NCBI GenBank assembly: GCA_903916755.1
Contig: CAIWXW010000109.1
Span: 51,092-115,091 of the forward strand
Origin: an uncultured Opitutaceae bacterium
GTDB taxonomy: Bacteria; Verrucomicrobiota; Verrucomicrobiia; Opitutales; Opitutaceae
Direction of reading: 5' to 3'
Length of the DNA stretch: 64,000 nt
Position numbers and translations under genes: made by a program. Below the pieces are notes generated by a model. It ran no database searches, was not told where the DNA came from, and saw nothing but the letters and a program-made list of their open reading frames with translations. Shown here piece by piece: positions 46,601 through 55,228 of the stretch. Position 1 is the stretch's first letter; each line of letters begins with the position of its first letter.

Positions 46601-47020
46601 TACACCGCCATCAAGGACGCCGAGGACGCCCAGGCGAAGCCCATCGCCCCCATCCCCGCCCGACTGGCCGCCACCTATATCGGCGAGACCCGCCTGCGGA
46701 TCGATTTCTACCGCCGGCTCGCGCTGGCCGGGACCCTGCCAGCGTTGAAGCAGATCGACTCCGACCTCCGCGACCGCTTCGGTCGCTATGGCGACGACGT
46801 CAAGGCGCTCCTTCTCGTCACGGAAATCCGCATTCGGGCGGAACAAAAAGGGGTGATCTCCGTCGAAACCGAGCTGAACCGCCTGAAGTGTCTGCGCAAT
46901 AGCGGCCGTCGGGACGACTGGGTCATGATCGGCACCCGGTTTCCAAGATTGACCGCCTCGCAGGCCCTTCTACGGTTGAGGGAAATCATCCGTTTTCTGA
47001 ACAATTTGCCCACCTCATGA
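43625..47020 (+). CDS. mfd: Transcription-repair coupling factor
   Basis: Mfd displaces stalled RNA polymerase and recruits UvrAB. The 1131-residue protein has a UvrB-homology N-terminus ([30 protein letters not shown]), the RNAP-interacting CarD-like domain ([16 protein letters not shown]), SF2 motor motifs I ([14 protein letters not shown]), II ([15 protein letters not shown]), III ([13 protein letters not shown]) and VI ([19 protein letters not shown]), and a C-terminal TRCF domain. It overlaps the SurA-like gene by ATGA. Confidence 0.96.
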   Translation: [1131 protein letters not shown]

Positions 47021-48075
47021 CGGTCCGTCGCCCCCTGCTCGCCCTCCTCCCCTTTTTCGCCTCGGGAGTGGCGGCGTTTGCCCAGTACTCGGCTCCGACC
47101 CAGGGCCAGGCTTCGCTGACCCAAGCCACCCCGGGCGCCTCGGCCACCGGCAACCTGACCGACGACGGCCTGAGCCTCCGCTTTGCCGACGGCATCGTGG
47201 CCATCGCCGAGGACAAGGTCTTCACCGTCGATGACGTCCGCCGGGAAATTTCGCCCTTCATCCAGCAAATGCAGCGCGAGGCCCACACGCAGGAGGAGTT
47301 CAACCAGAAGCTTGAGTCGCTGGAGGACAGCATCATCCAGCAGCTGATCGACCGGGTCCTGATCATCAAGGAGTTCCGGAAAGACGAGAAGCGCCGGATC
47401 CCCCAGAGCTTCGTCGACAACGACATGGCCCAGCGGCTGAACGACCAGTTCGACAACGACCGCTCCAAGTTCCTGGCCTACCTCCGGGCCAAGGGCGAAA
47501 CGATGCGCGACTACCAAAAGGACGTCGAAGAGGACATCATTTACCAGTACGAGCGCCAGCAGCAGCGCAAGTCGCTGAGCGTCGTGAGTCCGGTCCGGAT
47601 AGAGCAGTTCTACAAGGAGAACAAGGACCAGTTCTACCAGGAGGACCAGGTGCACATGCGGATGATCGAGCTTACCCGCAACAACGGGGAAACCGACGCC
47701 CAGTTGCGCAACAAGGCCGAGACGATCCTCACCCGCCTGCGTTCCGGCGAGAAGTTTGAAGACCTAGCCAAGCAATTCAGCGAGGACCTGCACCGCTCCA
47801 AGGGCGGCGACTGGGGCCTCAAGAAGCGCGGCGACCTCAAACCGGAGTTCAGCGAGCCCCTCTTTTCCCTCAAGCAGGGCCAATCCACCGATCCGATCAT
47901 TACGCCCGATGGCTGCTTCCTCCTCTATGTCGAGGAGCGCAAGTACGCCGGGATTCAGCCGCTGGCGGACGTCCGCCCGCAGATCGAGCAGATGCTGCAG
48001 ACGCAGATGACCAATGCCGGGGAAGAACGCTGGCTCGAGCGGCTCCGCCGCGATGGCTACGTGAAGCATTTCTGA
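47017..48075 (+). CDS. SurA-like periplasmic peptidyl-prolyl isomerase
   Basis: This 352-residue exported protein has a signal peptide (MTVRRPLLALLPFFASGVAAFAQ) and a SurA_N-like helical region (IVAIAEDKVFTVDDVRREI...LIDRVLIIKEFRKDEKRRI). A parvulin (PpiC) rotamase domain follows with LRSGEKFEDLAKQFSEDLHRSKGGDWGLKKRGDL and GQSTDPIITPDGCFLLYVEERK. It chaperones outer membrane proteins. It is coupled to mfd by a 4-bp overlap. Confidence 0.9.
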   Translation: MTVRRPLLALLPFFASGVAAFAQYSAPTQGQASLTQATPGASATGNLTDDGLSLRFADGIVAIAEDKVFTVDDVRREISPFIQQMQREAHTQEEFNQKLESLEDSIIQQLIDRVLIIKEFRKDEKRRIPQSFVDNDMAQRLNDQFDNDRSKFLAYLRAKGETMRDYQKDVEEDIIYQYERQQQRKSLSVVSPVRIEQFYKENKDQFYQEDQVHMRMIELTRNNGETDAQLRNKAETILTRLRSGEKFEDLAKQFSEDLHRSKGGDWGLKKRGDLKPEFSEPLFSLKQGQSTDPIITPDGCFLLYVEERKYAGIQPLADVRPQIEQMLQTQMTNAGEERWLERLRRDGYVKHF

Positions 48076-48096
48076 AGCCGGATGCCCCGGATGAGG

Positions 48097-48178
48097 CGCT
48101 TTGAGTTCGGGAGGGCCGCGCACCGGCGCCAGCCCCCCGGCCGGCACCTTCCTCGGTTACCCTCCCGAATTCAAAGCG
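48097..48178. terminator. Long imperfect inverted repeat between convergent genes
   Basis: A 19-bp arm CGCTTTGAGTTCGGGAGGG (48097-48115) pairs with 48160-48178 with a single mismatch, around a 44-bp GC-rich centre. It lies between the end of the SurA-like gene and the end of the S26-like lipoprotein gene; the right arm includes the stop codon of the latter. A bidirectional terminator or cruciform is inferred; no T tract is evident. Confidence 0.5.
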
Positions 48179-48719
48179 TCCCGCCGCCCGCCAGCATGGC
48201 GACGTTGTTGCCGCGGTGGGAAGAGAGGCTCTGGGCAAGGGCGAACATGGGGTTCACATCGAGCTGGTAGGCGCGTGCGACCACCCCGACGTAATTCTGC
48301 TCGGTCATTACCATCGGGTCGGCCTGCGAGTTATGCAGACCCTGGGTGACCCAGCCCTCGGCGGTCCGCTCGACGACCGCGTGGGCGACCGGCCAGCCCT
48401 CGGCGCTCTTGAAGACGACCGTCATGCCCGGCTTGAGCTGGGCGATGGGCAGCTTCGTGACTGCGAGGAGGGTGTTGTTCTTGTAGAAAGGCAGCATCGA
48501 GTCGCCGGTGCCGAGGGCGATTTCCGCGCCGGGGTGCCCGGCGACGAACTGGCGGGCATCCCAGGCGCCGGCCGCAGCGGTCGTGGCGACCGGGGCGGGC
48601 GACAGAGCCGCGACGCTCGCCAGCGACAGCTTGGCGTCGCCCAGCGAGGCGCAGCCGGACCAAATCGAACTGCCGATTAGGAGGGCGGTGATCAGCAGGT
48701 GTCGCGGGGAAAGGGACAT
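48171..48719 (-). CDS. Lipoprotein with S26 (signal peptidase-like) domain
   Basis: This 182-residue predicted lipoprotein has a lipobox (IWSGC, Cys23) and a signal peptidase-like fold. Ser74 sits in the motif TGDSMLPFYKNNTLLAV (the SMxP type); LKPGMTVVFKSAEGWPVAHAVV places a His113 where the bacterial catalytic Lys would be; GLHNSQADP (127-135) resembles the GDNNxxxD box of ER/archaeal S26B peptidases. So the catalytic pair would be Ser-His. Its role is unknown: a membrane-tethered protease or an inactive homologue. The start ATG at 48719 is chosen by the signal. Confidence 0.65.
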   Translation of the reverse strand: MSLSPRHLLITALLIGSSIWSGCASLGDAKLSLASVAALSPAPVATTAAAGAWDARQFVAGHPGAEIALGTGDSMLPFYKNNTLLAVTKLPIAQLKPGMTVVFKSAEGWPVAHAVVERTAEGWVTQGLHNSQADPMVMTEQNYVGVVARAYQLDVNPMFALAQSLSSHRGNNVAMLAGGGTL

Positions 48720-48818
48720 GGTGCGGTGGGAACACCCTCATTAAACGCCATCCGCCGCATTTTTATAATAGGGGCTCACCCAGGATTACTTTGGGCTGAT
48801 TGCCCAGCGCCGCCCGGG

Positions 48819-48845
48819 ATTTCTCCCGGCTTGGCCGGGAGAAAT
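48819..48845. repeat. Perfect 12-bp hairpin upstream of radC
   Basis: ATTTCTCCCGGC (48819-48830) is followed after a TTG loop by its exact reverse complement (48834-48845). It lies in the 234-bp intergenic region between the lipoprotein gene start and radC. The absence of a T tract argues against simple termination, and its orientation gives no clue. Confidence 0.5.
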
Positions 48846-48911
48846 AGCCCCGGCCGCCCCGCACCTAGGGTGATCTACCCAGGCTCCCCGGTGAAAATCT
48901 GGCAACGCGAA

Positions 48912-48941
48912 GCAACCGGCTCGGGCAGGCCGCCCGGTTGC
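48912..48941 (+). promoter_or_regulatory. Hairpin in the radC leader
   Basis: GCAACCGG (48912-48919) and CCGGTTGC (48934-48941) form a perfect 8-bp stem with a 14-nt loop ending 12 nt before the radC ATG. It may affect ribosome access or be a promoter-proximal operator. No further evidence. Confidence 0.35.
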
Positions 48942-48953
48942 CATTCTAACGGG

Positions 48954-49688
48954 ATGAACGAACCCTCCGCCGCCTACGCTGCCCCGGCGGAGAATCGCCT
49001 GCAGGGCACGCTCGTTTCCGAGCGGCCGCAGGAGCGGCTCGAGGCGCTGGGCGCGTCGGCCCTCAGCGACACCGAACTGCTCGCCCTCCTCCTGCGCAGT
49101 GGCACCCGCGGCCAGGATGTGCTGACCCTGGCCGCCCGGCTGATCACGGAGGGCGCCTCGCTGGGCGGCCTGATCGCCTGGCGCGAGGGGGATTTCCGCC
49201 GGCTCAAGGGCATCGGCCGGGTCAAGGCCGTGCAGCTGGTCGCCGTCATGGAGGTCGCTCGCCGCGTCCTGCGCGCGCCCGCCGGCGAAGCCCCGCACCT
49301 CACCCGGGCGGACGCGGTGGCCGCCTACCTGCAGCCCTGGGCGACCGGCCTCGAGGTGGAAAAGCTCTGGGTGCTCTGCCTCAACCGGAAGAACCGCCTG
49401 ATCAAGCGCGTGGAGGTGACCTCCGGCACGGCGACCAGCGCCCTCGCCCACCCCCGCGAGGTGTTCCGCGCGGCGATCCGCGAATCGGCCGCGGCGATCG
49501 TCTGCGCCCATAACCATCCGAGCGGCGACCCCACACCCAGCGCCGCCGATCTTGCGATCACGCGGCTCCTGCGCGAGGCCGCCCAGACGGTGGAGATCGC
49601 GCTCCTCGACCACGTGATCGTGGGCCGGCCCGCGGCCGATCCCGCGGGCCGCGGGTACTACAGCTTTCGCGAAGCGGGGATCCTTTAG
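48954..49688 (+). CDS. radC: RadC-like JAB/MPN domain protein
   Basis: This 244-residue protein has an N-terminal UPF0758 helix-hairpin-helix-like region (RLEALGASALSDTELLALLLRSG, LKGIGRVKAVQLVAVME) and a C-terminal JAB1/MPN metalloprotease-like domain with E in the N-terminal strand and the metal motif HNHPSGDPTPSAAD (HxHPSG...D). The biological role of RadC is unresolved; the historical DNA repair label is not well supported. The ATG at 48954 was chosen because upstream sequence is non-family. Confidence 0.92.
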   Translation: MNEPSAAYAAPAENRLQGTLVSERPQERLEALGASALSDTELLALLLRSGTRGQDVLTLAARLITEGASLGGLIAWREGDFRRLKGIGRVKAVQLVAVMEVARRVLRAPAGEAPHLTRADAVAAYLQPWATGLEVEKLWVLCLNRKNRLIKRVEVTSGTATSALAHPREVFRAAIRESAAAIVCAHNHPSGDPTPSAADLAITRLLREAAQTVEIALLDHVIVGRPAADPAGRGYYSFREAGIL

Positions 49689-49704
49689 CCCAGCCGCGCG
49701 GCGC

Positions 49705-51665
49705 TCATGGCGCCAGGCCGACGCGCACCACGCTGAAGGAGTGGGCTGGCAGCACCAGGTCAAACTCGGGGCGGGCCGGCGCGAAGGCGCGGGTGCGGGG
49801 CGCGACGCGCCCGGGGTCGGCCATCGTGTTCTGGTCGTCGAGTCCGTCGGATGAAAGCACCGTGATCGTGCCCGCGGTCACCTCCCCAATTCCCGCCAGG
49901 CTCACGGCGACGGCCCAGGCCTGCGGTGCCGCGTTCACCAGCTTGAGGATCACCTGGCGCGCCGCCACGTCGAGGGTGGCGGAGGCGAAGACCCGGCGCT
50001 GGTCCGCTGCGGCCACGCCGCCCAAGGCGATCGGCAGCACGCGGTCACCCCGGTTGCGCGCATACAGCTGCTGGACGTAGTAGCTGGGGGTGCGGAGAAC
50101 CCGCAGGCTGTCGACCCAAATGAGGTCGGGCGTCCATTGCCAGGCCTCGGTGTTCGCAAAAAGCGGCGCATACGACGCCATCCGCACCACGTCCGCGTTG
50201 CGCTCGAGCCCCGTGAGGTAGGCCGCCTCGGCCAGCGCGCAATCGAGATTGTTGCGGTTCTTGACGCTCACCACGCCGATGCTCTGCGCGGCATATTCGC
50301 CCATGAAGACCTTCGGGCCGCCGCGGTCATAATGGTCGTAGCGGTGGGTGTTCGCGTAAAACCAATCGGGCAGGGCGTAGGAGTGCTCGTCGACGATGTC
50401 GGCGTGCAGCGCCCGCAGTCGCTGCCAGGCGAGGTGAAACCGAGGGTCATCCGGCGAGGGACCCGCCGCGGACACCAGCGCGATTTCCGGGTAGCGGTCC
50501 TTGATGGCCCGGGCGAATTTCTCATACCGCGCGAAATACTCGAGCCCCCACTGCTCGTTGCCGACGCCGAGCAGCCTCATCCCGAAGGGCGCCGGGTGGC
50601 CCATGGCCGCGCGCTTCGCCCCCCACCCACGGGTGGCCGGTCCGTTCGCGAACTCGATCAGATCGAGGGCGTCCTGGATGAACGGGCCCAAGGCGTCGAG
50701 GGGGCAAAGTTCGGCGGAGTTGAACTGGCACGCCATCCCGCAGTTGACGATCGGCAGCGGCTGGGCGCCGATGTCCTCGCAGAGCTGGAAGAACTCAAAG
50801 AATCCGAGCCCGAAAGACTGGAAGTAATCCGGCGTGGGCCGGTGCAGGAATTCGTAGTTCCAGCGGTTGATGAGCAGCGGCCGGCTTTCGACGGGCCCGA
50901 TCGTGTGCTTCCATTGGTAGCGGCGGGAGAGGACGCTGCCCTCGACGATGCAGCCGCCGGGAAACCGCATGAAGCCGGGATGCAAGTCGGCGAGCGCCTG
51001 CACCATGTCGTCCCGGAGGCCGCCGGGCCGGTTCTTCCAGGTCTTCTCGGGAAAGAGGGAGACAAAATCCAAGTCCAGGGTCCCCGCCCCGGTGACCAGC
51101 ACCGCCAGCCGCGCCTTGGGATCGGTGTCGTGCGGATGCAGGGTTGCCGTGTACCGGCGCCAGCCATCCGTGAAGCCCCGCAACACGGTGGCATCCAACA
51201 GGGCACCGTCGCCGCCGTAGAGCTGCACGGTCAGGGCGGGCGCGCCCGCCACCCCGCGCACCTCAACCGAGAAATCGTAGGCCTCTCCCTGGCGGACCCC
51301 CATCCCGCGGAAGCCTTCGTTGGAAAGGCCGAAGGGGGTCTTCGCGTCCGACTGCAGCCGCACGTAATGGGGGTTGCCCGCGGCGAACGGGCCGTCGGTG
51401 CGGATCGTCACCACGCCCCGCGCCAGCGAAGGGCTGATTGTCGTCCAACCCATGAGCGGATCGGGAAATTCGAAGCCCCGGTTCTTGACCAGCTCCGCGT
51501 ACAGGCCGCCGTCGGCGCCAAAGTTGATGTCCTCGAAGAAAACCCCCCACATCGCCGGATTGATCGCCGGCCCGGGCGCCCCCACCTGACGGTGACGGTG
51601 GCGGCGGGCAGGGGCGCCGGCGCGAGCAGCAGCGACAGCACCAGGAGGGAAAGCTTGGTCGGCAT
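49705..51665 (-). CDS. Alpha-L-arabinofuranosidase (GH51), frameshifted after the signal peptide
   Basis: This GH51 enzyme releases arabinofuranose from arabinan or arabinoxylan. The mature part starts GAPGPAINPAMWGVFFEDINFGADGG and contains a carbohydrate-binding-like beta-sandwich. The (beta/alpha)8 catalytic domain has acid/base Glu in LLGVGNEQWG and nucleophile Glu in VFMGEYAAQS, followed by the C-terminal beta domain. The signal peptide MPTKLSLLVLSLLLAPAPLPAATVTV is in another frame, from the ATG at 51663-51665. One base is missing about 51581-51600; inserting one would join it in-frame (TVTVQVGAPG-like). Total about 653 residues if repaired. It may be a real inactivation or a read error. 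Confidence 0.85.
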
Positions 51666-51829
51666 GGGGGACCGCGGAGCGGGCGACGAGGGGAGCCGGC
51701 CACGCACGGGCGACCGGAGAGAAAGCGCGCCGAGTTTTTGGCGGCCGGCCAGGTGAGTCAAGCCGACCGGCGGCGGGCCCGAAAAATCGGCGCTGCCCAA
51801 GGCGGGGTGAATCCTGTAATCTGGTTGCA

Positions 51830-53857
51830 ATGGCTCTTCCCCCCGAACCCATCCGACCCGCCGCCACCACGGCGCGGACAGCGGGGCTCGCGGCCCTGCT
51901 GGTCCTGGCGGGCCTGGTCGCCTACCTGCCGACGCTGCGCAACGGGTTCGTGTGGGATGACGGCTCCTTCCTGACCGCCAATCCCCTGATCAAGGCCCCC
52001 GACGGCCTGCACCGCTTCTGGCTGACGACCGAACCGACGGACTATTGGCCGGTCACTTCCACCACGCTGTGGCTCGAATGGCGGCTCTGGGGCGCCCATG
52101 CCGCCGGCTATCACGCGACCAATCTCGTTCTGCACCTCTCCGAGGTGCTCCTGCTTTGGGCCGTGCTGCGGCGTCTCCGGCTGCCGGGCGCCACGCTCGC
52201 CGCGCTGCTCTTCGCCGTCCACCCAGTGAACGTCGAATCCGTCGCCTGGGTCGCCCAGCGGAAGAACCTGATGGCGATGCTGTTCTTCCTCCTGTCGGCG
52301 CTGGGTTTCCTCCGGACCCGCTGGTCGGAGGCTGGGGGCGGGCGCCCGGAACAGCCGGCCTTGGCCGGCGAGACCGGCTGGTACGCCTTCAGTCTGGCCG
52401 CCTTTGTCCTGGCCCTCCTCAGCAAGGGCTCGGTCGCGCCGCTACCCCTCGTGCTCCTGGGCATACTCGCGTGGCGGCGGCCGGTCAACCGGCGCGACCT
52501 CCTCCGGCTGGCTCCCTTCTTCCTGGTCGCCGCCGTGCTCGCGGCGGTGAACGTCTGGTTCCAGACGCATGGCACCCATGAGATCATCCGGGAAGCCACC
52601 GCCCTTCAGCGCCTGCTCGGGGCCGCCGCCGCGGTCTGGTTCTACCTCTCCAAGGCGCTGCTGCCGGTCCATCTCGTGTTCGTCTACCCCCAGTGGCGGA
52701 TCGAGCCGGGCCAGCTGGCCTGGTGGCTGCCGCTGGCGGCGGCCGTGGGCGTGACCGGCGGGCTCTGGCGGCTCCGCCGGTCCGTTCCCGCCGGTATCTT
52801 CGCCTGGGCCTATTTCTGCGTGATGCTCCTGCCGGTCCTCGGCTTCACCGATGTCTTCTTCATGCGGTACGCCCTGGTCGCCGACCACTATCAGCACCTG
52901 GCGCTCATTGCCGTCGTCGCGGTCGTCGCGGCCGGCTGGGCGCGCTGGCACGCGCACCCGGCGCGCGCGCGCGCGGCCGAAGTCGCGGCCTTCCTCGCCG
53001 TGGGCGGGTTGATGGTGCTCACGTGGCGGCAGAACGAGACCTACCGCGATGAGGAGACCCTTTATCGCGCGACCCTCGCGCGCAGCCCGGAAAGCTGGAT
53101 GGTCTACAACAACCTCGGGCTCCTGGAGTCGGCGGCCGGCCGCAAGGCCGCCGCGCGCGCGGACTACGAGGAGGCGCTGCGGCTGAACCCCCGCTTTGCC
53201 GAGGCCTACCTCAATCGCGGCCAGCTGGCGCTCGATGCCGGCGCGCTCGACCGCGCGATGGCCGACTTCCAGCGCGCCCTGCAGGAACGACCGCGCAATC
53301 CCGAGGCCCGCTACAATCTGGGCAACGCCTTGCACGGCCTGGGCCGCGACCGCGAGGCCATCGCCGAATACGAGAAGGCCCTGGCGCTCCGCCCCACCTA
53401 CGCCGAGGCCGAGAACAACCTGGGAGTCGCGCTGGCGGCATTGGGCCGGACGGCCGAGGCGCTCGGGCATTACCAGCGCGCGATCGCACTCAATCCGGCC
53501 TATCCGGAAGTCCGCTACAATCTCGCGAACGCCCTCGCCGGCGGAGGCGACCGGGCGGGGGCCATGATCCAGTATCAGGAGGCGCTCCGGCTCAGGCCGG
53601 ACTATCCCGAGGCGGAAACGAACCTGGCTCTGGCCTACGAGCAGGCCGGCCGCCTGCCGGAGGCCATCGCCCTCTTTCAGCGGGCGGTCTCCGTCCATCC
53701 CGACTACGTCGAGGCGCGCAACAGCCTTGGCATCGCCCTGGCGATCGCAGGGCGTCCCGCCGAGGCCCGGGCCGAGTTTGAAGAGGTGCTGCGGCGGCGA
53801 CCGGACTACCAGCAGGCCCGCCAGAACCTGGCACGGCTGCAGGCCATGGGCCACTGA
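51830..53857 (+). CDS. TMTC-like membrane glycosyltransferase with TPR tail
   Basis: This 675-residue protein has about ten hydrophobic helices in its first 400 residues (GLAALLVLAGLVAYLPTLRNGFVWDD onward), with the motif FVWDDGSFL (acidic, like GT-C mannosyltransferases) and HPVNVESVAWVAQRKNLMAMLF, characteristic of the TMTC/DUF1736 group. Then come seven or more TPR units (for example YNNLGLLESAAGRKAAARADYEEALRLNP). Eukaryotic TMTCs O-mannosylate cadherins; the bacterial role is unknown. It precedes tRNA-Thr. Confidence 0.82.
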   Translation: MALPPEPIRPAATTARTAGLAALLVLAGLVAYLPTLRNGFVWDDGSFLTANPLIKAPDGLHRFWLTTEPTDYWPVTSTTLWLEWRLWGAHAAGYHATNLVLHLSEVLLLWAVLRRLRLPGATLAALLFAVHPVNVESVAWVAQRKNLMAMLFFLLSALGFLRTRWSEAGGGRPEQPALAGETGWYAFSLAAFVLALLSKGSVAPLPLVLLGILAWRRPVNRRDLLRLAPFFLVAAVLAAVNVWFQTHGTHEIIREATALQRLLGAAAAVWFYLSKALLPVHLVFVYPQWRIEPGQLAWWLPLAAAVGVTGGLWRLRRSVPAGIFAWAYFCVMLLPVLGFTDVFFMRYALVADHYQHLALIAVVAVVAAGWARWHAHPARARAAEVAAFLAVGGLMVLTWRQNETYRDEETLYRATLARSPESWMVYNNLGLLESAAGRKAAARADYEEALRLNPRFAEAYLNRGQLALDAGALDRAMADFQRALQERPRNPEARYNLGNALHGLGRDREAIAEYEKALALRPTYAEAENNLGVALAALGRTAEALGHYQRAIALNPAYPEVRYNLANALAGGGDRAGAMIQYQEALRLRPDYPEAETNLALAYEQAGRLPEAIALFQRAVSVHPDYVEARNSLGIALAIAGRPAEARAEFEEVLRRRPDYQQARQNLARLQAMGH

Positions 53858-53870
53858 GCCGGAGCGAGAC

Positions 53871-53945
53871 TGGAGCCGAAGGCCGGGATTGAACCGGCGA
53901 CCCGCTCATTACGAATGAGCTGCTCTACCACTGAGCTACTTCGGC
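53871..53945 (-). tRNA. tRNA-Thr (anticodon CGU)
   Basis: The minus strand folds to a full cloverleaf of 72 nt: acceptor GCCGAAG/CTTCGGC, D-arm GCTC-AGTGGTA-GAGC, anticodon arm GCTCA-TTCGTAA-TGAGC with anticodon CGT (plus-strand ACG at 53911-53913), and T-arm GCCGG-TTCAATC-CCGGC. Discriminator is T and CCA is encoded at 53871-53873. Confidence 0.96.
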
Positions 53946-54035
53946 GAAAAACAGTCTGAGCGAGGGTCACGTTTACCTTCCGGGCGCCGGTACCGGCAAG
54001 AAAAAAGCTCGCGCCGGCAGGACCAGAGCCCGGCG

Positions 54036-55175
54036 CTACTGGGGCCGGCTGGCTCCCGGCTGCGTCGGGATCGTCGCCCGGTCCGGCCCATTCTTGGGCG
54101 CGACCGCCTCCGGGTTGATGCTGCCCTCGATGTCGGCCGGCAGCGCCTTGACGAAGCCGTGGTGCAGCATGTTCACGACGGCCTTCCAGATTCCGGTGTG
54201 AAAGTCGCGGAAATCCCCCTCAATGGGGATCTTGGTCGCAAACTGGTCTCTGGGCTTGTTCTTGAAGAGATTGACCAACGCCCCCACGACGGCGCCCCAG
54301 ACCTCGCGCCAGGGATTGTCCTTCCGGCCCGCGGCGGGCGCGACGACCATGTGCTCGAAAAAGGGCTTCACGTAGCCCTCGAAGCGGCCGCCCCGCGCGC
54401 CCACCTCCACAAAGAGCCGGAAATTGCCGCTGCTGACCGTCACGTTGGCGTAGGCCTGGAGGAAGTCGTTCAGGGCGGGCAGCGCTACGTCCTGCAGCGA
54501 AAGCGTCAGGTAAAAATGGGGCTGGTCCGCCAGCGGCTCGGCCTGGACGTTGAGCGAAAGGCGGCCCCCGCCGATGCTGTCGCCCTCCAGGCTGACGGTG
54601 GCGGGAAACTCCTCGTTTTTCTTGCGGTTGGGGCGGTTCTGCAGCCCGGTGGCCACCGCGTGGAGATTGCGGATGTAGACGTCGACCTTCGGGGTGTTGG
54701 CCGTGTCGAGATAATGAATCAGCCCGTCCTTGAGCTCGAGCCGGGTGATGCTGATCGGAAAGATGGCGTTGACCACGTCCTGCCAGCGCTGGTCCACCTT
54801 GAGCTGGCTGCTCGCCTCGGCCGGTCCCTTCACAAAGTTTATCTGGCCGCCGTCGATGTAGATCTTGCTGACCATCTGGCCATGGAAGAGCCGACCCCAG
54901 GCGAGCGAGAAATCGATCACGTCGGCGGAGAAGAAGGGCTGCCTCACCTGGCCGCTTTGCTTCATGATCTTCACCTGATGGAGGCTGTAGGCGCCGCGGT
55001 ACAGGTGCACGCCGACCCGGCCGACCTGCCCGGAGTAGCCGGGGACCTCGCCCAGCTTCCGGTTGATCTCCCGCCGCAGGAGCGAGGGCAGCGCCAGCCG
55101 GATCCCGATCAATCCGACGACCAGGAAGGCAAGCGCGAGCCACGCGGCCCGATGGCGAAACGAAGGCGAATCCAC
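54036..55175 (-). CDS. DUF748/AsmA-like envelope protein
   Basis: This 379-residue protein has an N-terminal transmembrane anchor (AAWLALAFLVVGLIGIRLALPSLL) then a large beta-rich domain with motifs common to DUF748/AsmA-like proteins (VDVYIRNLHAVATGL, SLNVQAEPLADQPHFYLTLSLQDVALPALNDFLQAYANVTVSSGNFRLFVE shortened to the key pattern ALPALNDFLQAYANV). Such proteins are thought to help move lipids to, or organise, the outer membrane. The start is a GTG at 55175; the longer upstream frame is not family-like. It follows the histidine kinase gene on the same strand. Confidence 0.75.
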   Translation of the reverse strand: MDSPSFRHRAAWLALAFLVVGLIGIRLALPSLLRREINRKLGEVPGYSGQVGRVGVHLYRGAYSLHQVKIMKQSGQVRQPFFSADVIDFSLAWGRLFHGQMVSKIYIDGGQINFVKGPAEASSQLKVDQRWQDVVNAIFPISITRLELKDGLIHYLDTANTPKVDVYIRNLHAVATGLQNRPNRKKNEEFPATVSLEGDSIGGGRLSLNVQAEPLADQPHFYLTLSLQDVALPALNDFLQAYANVTVSSGNFRLFVEVGARGGRFEGYVKPFFEHMVVAPAAGRKDNPWREVWGAVVGALVNLFKNKPRDQFATKIPIEGDFRDFHTGIWKAVVNMLHHGFVKALPADIEGSINPEAVAPKNGPDRATIPTQPGASRPQ

Positions 55176-55228
55176 CCGACCACCGACAGGCGTACCGGGA
55201 TGCGGTGCCGGCCGCCCCCCGAGAATCC

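Noticed and set aside
43595..46846. A 1083-residue minus-strand frame
   Set aside because: Antisense to mfd, with no motif.
53986..53997. Palindrome GCCGGTACCGGC near tRNA-Thr as an attachment site
   Set aside because: No integrase or direct repeat of the tRNA end is present nearby.
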